A stretch of DNA of 46,668 nucleotides from assembly GCA_009837085.1 (NCBI GenBank), contig VXUF01000131.1, positions 868 to 47,535 on the forward strand, read 5' to 3'. Under the pieces are notes generated by a model, which ran no database searches, was not told where the DNA came from, and saw nothing but the letters and a program-made list of their open reading frames with translations. Shown piece by piece: positions 41,549-46,668 of this stretch (position 1 is the stretch's first letter; each line of letters starts with the position of its first letter). Source of the DNA: Holophagales bacterium. GTDB taxonomy: Bacteria; Acidobacteriota; Thermoanaerobaculia; Multivoradales; Multivoraceae. The position numbers were made by a program, and so were the translations under genes.

Positions 41549-42379
41549 ATGTCTTTTCACGCGTTCACCGGTACCGATACCTACCTTGCATCGCCCGAAC
41601 TGAGGGACTCGGTGAATGTCGCCTCGGCTCTTGAGAAGCCGCTCCTCGTACGGGGCGAACCCGGTACCGGCAAGACGGTGCTCGCCGAGGCGATCGCCGA
41701 GAACCTGGTCATGGAACTCCTGACCTGGAACATCAAGTCGACCAGCAAGGCCCAGGAAGGCCTCTACGTGTACGACACGGTGCAGCGGCTGAACGACGCC
41801 CGCTTCGGCGACCGGGACATCACCGACATCTCGCAGTACATCAAGTACGGGCCCCTCGGCGAGTCCTTCCTGAAGGACCAGCGGGTGGTTCTTCTGATCG
41901 ACGAGATCGACAAGGCGGACATGGAGTTCCCGAACGACCTGCTGCACGAACTGGACCGGATGAGCTTCTTCGTTCACGAGACGGGCCAGCACCACGCCGC
42001 CAGGTTCCGGCCGATCGTGGTCATCACCTCGAACAACGAGAAGGAACTGCCGGACGCCTTCCTGCGTCGCTGCGTGTTCCACTACATCGCCTTCCCGGAC
42101 AAGGCGGAGATGGAGGACATCATTCGCGTCCACCATCCGGACGTCGAGGACGAACTGCTGCGGCAGGTGCTGCTGCGCTTCTACTGGCTTCGCGACCTGC
42201 CGGAGCTGCGCAAGAAGCCGTCGACCAGCGAACTGATCGACTGGATCGCCGCGCTGCGCCGGGGCGGCGTGAGCACGGATTCGATCGAGGGTGAGCTACC
42301 CTTCCTGGGAGTCCTGATGAAACGGGAGAACGACCTGGAAGCGGTCATGGCCGCTCATCGCCGCGGCCGCGTCAACTGA
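41549..42379 (+). CDS. MoxR-family AAA+ ATPase
   Basis: A 276-residue AAA+ ATPase of the MoxR group, which remodels or loads cofactors into partner proteins. Walker A GEPGTGKT lies at 36-43, Walker B in VVLLIDEIDKAD, sensor 1 in VITSNNEKELPD and the arginine finger region in AFLRRCVFHYI. MoxR ATPases typically act with a VWA protein encoded next door, as here (16-base gap to the CoxE-like gene). Start at ATG 41549 with ggaggat upstream; a longer in-frame reading overlaps the sirtuin gene and is not family-like. Confidence 0.94.
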   Translation: MSFHAFTGTDTYLASPELRDSVNVASALEKPLLVRGEPGTGKTVLAEAIAENLVMELLTWNIKSTSKAQEGLYVYDTVQRLNDARFGDRDITDISQYIKYGPLGESFLKDQRVVLLIDEIDKADMEFPNDLLHELDRMSFFVHETGQHHAARFRPIVVITSNNEKELPDAFLRRCVFHYIAFPDKAEMEDIIRVHHPDVEDELLRQVLLRFYWLRDLPELRKKPSTSELIDWIAALRRGGVSTDSIEGELPFLGVLMKRENDLEAVMAAHRRGRVN

Positions 42380-42394
42380 CCTCGGCCCGAACCG

Positions 42395-43588
42395 ATGTTC
42401 GTCGACTTCTTCTACCACTTGAGGGGCTACGGCCTGAAGGTGACGATCACGGAGTGGCTGTCCCTGATGAAGGCGCTGGCGATTGGCCACAGCCGGGCGG
42501 ACCTGCACGTCTTCTACAACCTGGCCCGTTGCCTGATGGTCAAGCGGGAGGCGGACTTCGACAACTACGACCGCGCCTTCGCCTCGTTCTTCATGGGCGT
42601 CGAGAACCACTTCGACATCAGCGATGAACTGCTGGAGTGGCTTTCCAAGCCGGAACTGCCGCGGGAGTTGACCGATGAGGAGCGCGCGAAGCTCGAGGCG
42701 CTCGACCTGGACGAACTCCGTGAGCGCTTCAAGGAGCTGCTCGACGAGCAGAAGGAGCGCCACGACGGCGGCAACCGCTGGATCGGGACAGGCGGCATGT
42801 CGCCCTTCGGACACGGCGGCGAGCATCCGACGGGGGTTCGGATCGGTGGCTCGGGCGGAGGCCGCTCGGCCGTTCAGGTGGCGACCGACCGCCGCTTCCG
42901 CAACCTGCGCTCGGACCGCATCCTCGACACCCGGCAGATCGGGCTGGCGCTGCGCCGGCTACGCAAGCTGGACAAGGACGAGGGGCCTGAGGAGCTCGAT
43001 ATCGACGAGACGATCGACAGCAGCGCCCGCAACGCCGGCGAGATCGACCTCGTGTTCCGGCCGCCCAAGCGCAACCGGATCAAGCTGCTGCTGTTGATCG
43101 ACGTAGGCGGCTCGATGGACCCGCACACTCTCCTCTGCGAGAGGCTGTTCTCCGCCGCGCACAAGGCGAACCACTTCAAGAAGTTCGAGTTCAAGTTCTT
43201 CCACAATTGCGTGTACGAGAACCTGTACACCGACATCAGCCGCTGGAAGGGCGAGGCGACGTCCCAGATCCTCAAGCGCCTGGACCACACATGGTCGGTG
43301 TGCCTGGTCGGGGACGCCTGGATGAGCCCGTATGAGCTGACGCACACCGGTGGCGCGATCGACTACTACCACACGAACCAGGTCACCGGCCTCGACTGGC
43401 TTCGCAAGTTCCGCGACCGCTGTCCCAACTCGATCTGGCTCAACCCCGAACCGCGCCGCATCTGGAACGCGCCGACCATCCACTTGATCCGGCAGGTGTT
43501 CCCGATGTTCGAGTTGACCATCGACGGCCTGACCGAGGGCATCGACGTGTTGCGGGGCATCCGGCCGAATCGCGCGCTCGCCGCCTGA
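42395..43588 (+). CDS. CoxE-like VWA-domain protein
   Basis: A 397-residue cytoplasmic protein. The N-terminal region (FYHLRGYGLKVTITEWLSLM) is helical. A glycine-rich linker (about 128-155) follows. The VWA domain begins at RIKLLLLIDVGGSMDPH: the metal site reads Asp236-Val-Gly-Gly-Ser240, so the usual DxSxS has Gly for the first Ser. The C-terminus contains LVGDAWMSPYEL. Paired with the MoxR ATPase it probably forms a chaperone-like module for metal-centre insertion or complex assembly, as CoxD/CoxE do for carbon monoxide dehydrogenase; no such target enzyme is nearby. Confidence 0.9.
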   Translation: MFVDFFYHLRGYGLKVTITEWLSLMKALAIGHSRADLHVFYNLARCLMVKREADFDNYDRAFASFFMGVENHFDISDELLEWLSKPELPRELTDEERAKLEALDLDELRERFKELLDEQKERHDGGNRWIGTGGMSPFGHGGEHPTGVRIGGSGGGRSAVQVATDRRFRNLRSDRILDTRQIGLALRRLRKLDKDEGPEELDIDETIDSSARNAGEIDLVFRPPKRNRIKLLLLIDVGGSMDPHTLLCERLFSAAHKANHFKKFEFKFFHNCVYENLYTDISRWKGEATSQILKRLDHTWSVCLVGDAWMSPYELTHTGGAIDYYHTNQVTGLDWLRKFRDRCPNSIWLNPEPRRIWNAPTIHLIRQVFPMFELTIDGLTEGIDVLRGIRPNRALAA

Positions 43589-43661
43589 CACGGGCTACAT
43601 CGGCGGCCGCGGCGCCCCGCTGCCGGAATGACGGGCGGATCCGAGGGGTTACACTGTCCCA

Positions 43662-44591
43662 ATGGACGACAAGCCCACGGGCGGGGACCGGCCCGAGGAG
43701 AGGCTGCCGGAGGAACGGGAGCCGGACGTGGGCGGTCCTCGCTTCGACCTGCCTCTGGACCTGAGCGGCGAGGGGGGCGTTCCCCCCGAAGACGAGCCCG
43801 AGGAACGTTCCGGCACCGTAGCGGTCATCGTCATCGCGGCGTTGATCGTGGTCGGTGCGGGTGTCGTCCTGTGGTGGTGGTACACGAGCCGCGGGGCTGG
43901 CCCGGACGCCGAGAGCGCGGTGGAGGCCCCGGCGGCGGTCGTCGAGGAGGCGGCTCCCGAATCGGCGGCGGAATCCGAGCCGGCCGCGGAATCGATCGTG
44001 CCGGCGCCCGGGCCGGAAGCGGACCTGGCCGGGAGCGACTCTCTGGTGCGGGAGATCGTCGGCGGTTTGTCGCGGCACGCTGAGTGGCTCGCCTGGCTCG
44101 CTCCCGAGGAGTTGGCGATCAGCTTCGTGCGCTCGGTAGGCGCCGTTGCCTACGACGAGCCGCCTCAGGACAGCCTGGAGCCGTTGCGTCCCGAGGACGG
44201 CTTCAGTGTCGTGCGGCGCGGACAGCGCTTCTATCCTGCCGAGACGAGCCACCGTCGCTACGACCTGGCCGTAGAGGTGCTCGATTCGATCGACGTCTCC
44301 GGTGCAGCCAGAGCCTACGAGCGGCTGGAGCCGCTGTTCGAGCGGGCGCACGACGAGCTCGGTTATCCGGCCGAGTTCGGCGACACCCTCGAGCTCGCCG
44401 TGACGAAACTGCTCTCGACTCCGATGCCGGAATCTCCACCCGAACTTCGCCTGCGGGTCATCAGCTTCGAGTACGTCGATCCCGAACTCGAGGGCCTGAG
44501 CCCGGCCCAAAAGCTGCTCCTGCGGCTGGGGCCGGAGAACGGCGAACGGGTACGGTCCAAGCTCAGGGAGCTCTACGGGGCGCTCGAGTAA
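43662..44591 (+). CDS. DUF3014 family membrane-anchored protein
   Basis: A 309-residue protein of DUF3014. An acidic N-terminal tail (1-48) precedes one transmembrane helix (about 50-72, ending VVLWWWYTSR), then a Pro/Ala/Glu-rich linker (about 78-120) and the conserved domain: SLVREIVGGLSRHAEWLAWL, LRPEDGFSVVRRG, YDLAVEVLDSID and LSPAQKLLLRLGPENGERV. The function of the family is not known. It follows the VWA gene by 73 bases and is convergent with xylB, with 5 bases between. Confidence 0.9.
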   Translation: MDDKPTGGDRPEERLPEEREPDVGGPRFDLPLDLSGEGGVPPEDEPEERSGTVAVIVIAALIVVGAGVVLWWWYTSRGAGPDAESAVEAPAAVVEEAAPESAAESEPAAESIVPAPGPEADLAGSDSLVREIVGGLSRHAEWLAWLAPEELAISFVRSVGAVAYDEPPQDSLEPLRPEDGFSVVRRGQRFYPAETSHRRYDLAVEVLDSIDVSGAARAYERLEPLFERAHDELGYPAEFGDTLELAVTKLLSTPMPESPPELRLRVISFEYVDPELEGLSPAQKLLLRLGPENGERVRSKLRELYGALE

Positions 44592-44596
44592 CCGGG

Positions 44597-46165
44597 TCAG
44601 CCTGCGGCGAGCCGCTGGGCTTCCGCATACCGGGGCAGCATGGCGTCATAGATCAACGCCACCTCCGTCCGTGGTTCGGCGGTAGGACCGTCGCCGCCGG
44701 AGGGCGGGAGGGGACAGATCCGGCGCCCGGTGGCGCGAAGCGCGGCGCCGAGTGCGGCGCCGTCCGATACTTCGAGGCTCTCGACGCGGCAGGCGAGAAC
44801 GTCGGCGGCGATCTGGAGGAGTTCGCGATTCCGCGAGGCGCCGCCGGTGGCGACGAGGCGCTCCGGCCGAGTCGCCATCCACTCGGAGTTGAGCCGCATC
44901 GACAGGAACTGGCCTTCGACCACCGCCCGGCAGTTCCAGGCGGTCTGCTCTGACTCGTCGCGTAGTCCGCCCAGCCGGTGGACATGGGGACTCGTTACCC
45001 GCGGCACGATCTCCGGTTCGAACCAGGGCAGCATCATCATGCCGTCGTTGCCCGGTGGCGTTGCCCGCAAGGCGGCGTCGAAACCCGGCCAGTCCAGTCC
45101 GTACCGGTCCCGCACTGCCTCGCGAGCGAGCGAGCCGTTGCGGAAGCAGATCAGGCTCATCGGGTGCCCGCTCGGCGCGATGAACACGTGTCCATTCGCC
45201 TCCGGGTCGACCGTGACCTCCTTCAGGAGCCCGAAGTACGTGTCGCTCGTGCCCAGGCTCAGGACCGCCTCTCCGGGTTCGCGGACGCCGACGCCGACCA
45301 GGGAGCAGGGGTTGTCCCCCGAACCGGCGACGACCTGTGCCGAGGCCGGCAGGCCGTAGCGGGAGGCGAAGTAGGGCGCGATCGGTCCGACTACCGTCCA
45401 GGGCGCACAGGTCGGTGGCAGTCTGCGGCGGAGCCCCTCGACCGTTGCCGCCATCGCGGCGTCTGACCATTCGCGCCGGCGAATGTCGAGCAGGTTCATC
45501 CCGGAGCCGTCGCCATGGTCGATCGGCGCCAGCCTTCCGGCCAGTACCGAGGTGACGAACGAACTGACCAGGCATACATGGGCGGTACCAGCCCACGCCT
45601 CCGGCTCGGCTCGGGCGAAGCGACGGATCTGCGGGCCGGTGAAGCGTTCGAAGGTGTCGCTGCCGGTCAGTTCCGCAGTCGCGGTCGCCCCGCCGAGTTC
45701 CACCCGGATTTCCTCGCACTCCCGTGTGGTGGCTGAGTCGGTCCAGATCGGCGCTTCGGCGCGGGCCAGGACAGGCTCGATCTGCTCGGCAAGGCCCTGC
45801 GTGGGAGTCAGGGACTGAAGTGCGGCCTCGGCCCCTGGTCGGAGGTAGACGGAACCGTGCTGCTGGCCGGATACCGACACGCCGCGAACATCACGGCAGG
45901 CCGCGGCGCCCAGTCTCTCGAAGGCCAGGTCCAGAGCTTCGAGCCACATGCACGGCGGCACTCGCCCGATCGCCGGATCCTCGTTGGGAAGCTGTCCGTT
46001 GACGGTTCCGTACTGAGGAAGCTCTGTGTCGTAGTGGACTCCAACGCGGGATGTGATGCCTTCCGCTCGATCCTCGCCATCGCCGTCCGGCCCCGGCGCT
46101 TCGACCAGGATCGCGGTCAGACTCTGAGTACCGACGTCGATGCCCAGGTAGACGGCGCGGTTCAC
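44597..46165 (-). CDS. xylB: Xylulokinase, FGGY family
   Basis: A 522-residue FGGY kinase that phosphorylates D-xylulose. The N-terminal LGIDVGTQSLTAILVE is the phosphate-binding loop; SGQQHGSVYL matches the XylB SGQMHG motif; the catalytic Asp is in VAGSGDNPCSLVG; ATGGASRNRELLQIAADVL is the FGGY C-terminal ATP site. The GTG start overlaps the stop of xylA (GTGA), so the two are translationally coupled. Xylulose is the likely substrate because of that context. Confidence 0.92.
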   Translation of the reverse strand: MNRAVYLGIDVGTQSLTAILVEAPGPDGDGEDRAEGITSRVGVHYDTELPQYGTVNGQLPNEDPAIGRVPPCMWLEALDLAFERLGAAACRDVRGVSVSGQQHGSVYLRPGAEAALQSLTPTQGLAEQIEPVLARAEAPIWTDSATTRECEEIRVELGGATATAELTGSDTFERFTGPQIRRFARAEPEAWAGTAHVCLVSSFVTSVLAGRLAPIDHGDGSGMNLLDIRRREWSDAAMAATVEGLRRRLPPTCAPWTVVGPIAPYFASRYGLPASAQVVAGSGDNPCSLVGVGVREPGEAVLSLGTSDTYFGLLKEVTVDPEANGHVFIAPSGHPMSLICFRNGSLAREAVRDRYGLDWPGFDAALRATPPGNDGMMMLPWFEPEIVPRVTSPHVHRLGGLRDESEQTAWNCRAVVEGQFLSMRLNSEWMATRPERLVATGGASRNRELLQIAADVLACRVESLEVSDGAALGAALRATGRRICPLPPSGGDGPTAEPRTEVALIYDAMLPRYAEAQRLAAG

Positions 46166-46668
46166 TCGATGCGGGTGCTGTACAGGTAGTCGTTCAGGAT
46201 GCTCTCGAGTTCTTCCTGACGCCCGCTCGCCTTGGGCGGCTCGCCGAGGCTGCCGGCCCACTGTTCCAGCTCCTCGAGGGTGGTGTCGCCAGCGAGCGCC
46301 TTGCGTCCCAGGCCGCGGCGATAGCCGGCGTAGCGCTGCCGGATCCGCTTGCCGGCGAGACCGAGCACGCCGTCCTTCCGGATGCGCTCGACGATCAGCA
46401 GCGCCTTGGCGAAGACGTCCATCGAGGCGATGTGGGCGTAGAACAGATCGACCGTGTCGAACGAGCCCCGCCGCACCTTGGCGTCGAAGTTCAGCCCGCC
46501 CCAGCGCAGGCCGCCCTGTCCCCGGATGATGAGCAGCGCCAGGACACACTCGCGCAGGCTCATCGCGAAGTTGTCGGTGTCCCAGCCGACGCCTTCGAGG
46601 CCGCGGTTGATGTCGACGCTGCCGAGCATGCCGGCGCCGGCGGCGGTCGCCAGCTCGTGCTCGAACGA
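46162..46668 (-). CDS. xylA: Xylose isomerase, C-terminal part
   Basis: The visible 168 codons are the C-terminal part of xylose isomerase, which converts D-xylose to D-xylulose. The segments MLGSVDINR, GWDTDNFA, GGLNFDAKVRRGSFDTVDLF and FYAHIASMDVFAKAL match the family, with Asp ligands of the metal site in NFDAKVR. The gene runs past the right edge of the window. It is upstream of xylB in the same operon. Confidence 0.95.
   Translation of the reverse strand, partial: SFEHELATAAGAGMLGSVDINRGLEGVGWDTDNFAMSLRECVLALLIIRGQGGLRWGGLNFDAKVRRGSFDTVDLFYAHIASMDVFAKALLIVERIRKDGVLGLAGKRIRQRYAGYRRGLGRKALAGDTTLEELEQWAGSLGEPPKASGRQEELESILNDYLYSTRIE

Noticed and set aside
1..46668. CRISPR arrays, tRNA or rRNA genes, integrases, transposases
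   Set aside because: No regularly spaced repeats, cloverleaf-like stretches, rRNA-like sequence or mobile-element protein motifs were found on reading both strands; a covariance-model scan would be needed to be certain for small RNAs.

Overview
The window is very GC-rich and densely coded, with about 37 genes on both strands. It looks like a chromosomal segment of an uncultured Gram-negative heterotroph, most likely Acidobacteriota or a close relative. This placement is inferred from gene content: two large TonB-dependent receptors with N-terminal carboxypeptidase-regulatory-like domains, a periplasmic PQQ-like propeller, a DUF3604 lipoprotein, two sulfatases, many secreted hydrolases, and a remnant of a domain I associate with acidobacterial secreted proteins. 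No rRNA, tRNA, CRISPR array, integrase, transposase or phage gene was seen, so this reads as ordinary chromosome with a few accessory inserts.

Layout. 1-3670: housekeeping block with the end of a PgpH-type HD phosphodiesterase, a YbeY-Era fusion and type I glutamine synthetase, closed by a strong terminator. 3803-9224: exported proteins (PQQ-like propeller, SGNH hydrolase-sialidase fusion, beta-lactamase-fold lipoprotein, beta-barrel). 9234-11508 (minus): two adjacent acyl-CoA dehydrogenase subunits. 11627-12805: M24 aminopeptidase. 12810-15896 (minus): first TonB receptor, divergent from a LuxR-type regulator (16039-17166). 17167-19260: accessory patch with a decayed domain fragment and an AbiE toxin-antitoxin pair. 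19288-26153: a nutrient-acquisition locus of a Tat-lipoprotein sulfatase (minus), divergent TonB receptor and translationally coupled DUF3604 lipoprotein. 26171-28367: F420-type oxidoreductase, PdxA and a VapBC-type pair. 28466-37411: second sulfatase, TlpA-like thioredoxin, M20 peptidase, endonuclease III and two amidohydrolases, all on the plus strand. 37434-41398 (minus): OmpH/Skp-like protein, DUF1820, S1-like protein, Hsp20 and sirtuin. 41549-44591: MoxR ATPase, CoxE-like VWA protein, DUF3014 protein. 44597-46668 (minus): xylAB.

How the genes fit together. The lifestyle suggested is scavenging of complex, partly sulfated organic matter: outer-membrane import, periplasmic desulfation and hydrolysis, dipeptide/amide hydrolysis, acyl-CoA oxidation and xylose catabolism. 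The most unusual items are the YbeY-Era fusion, the tandem amidohydrolases in which two of three modules have lost the metal-binding HxH motif, the S1-like protein with a roughly 96-residue N-terminus free of Lys and Arg, the sirtuin/MoxR-VWA divergent region with a perfect 14-bp palindrome, the lipoprotein gene apparently starting at CTG inside the previous stop, and the truncated domain next to AbiE. None can be called a new system from sequence alone; the MoxR-VWA-DUF3014 region and the TonB-DUF3604-sulfatase locus are the best candidates for functional follow-up.
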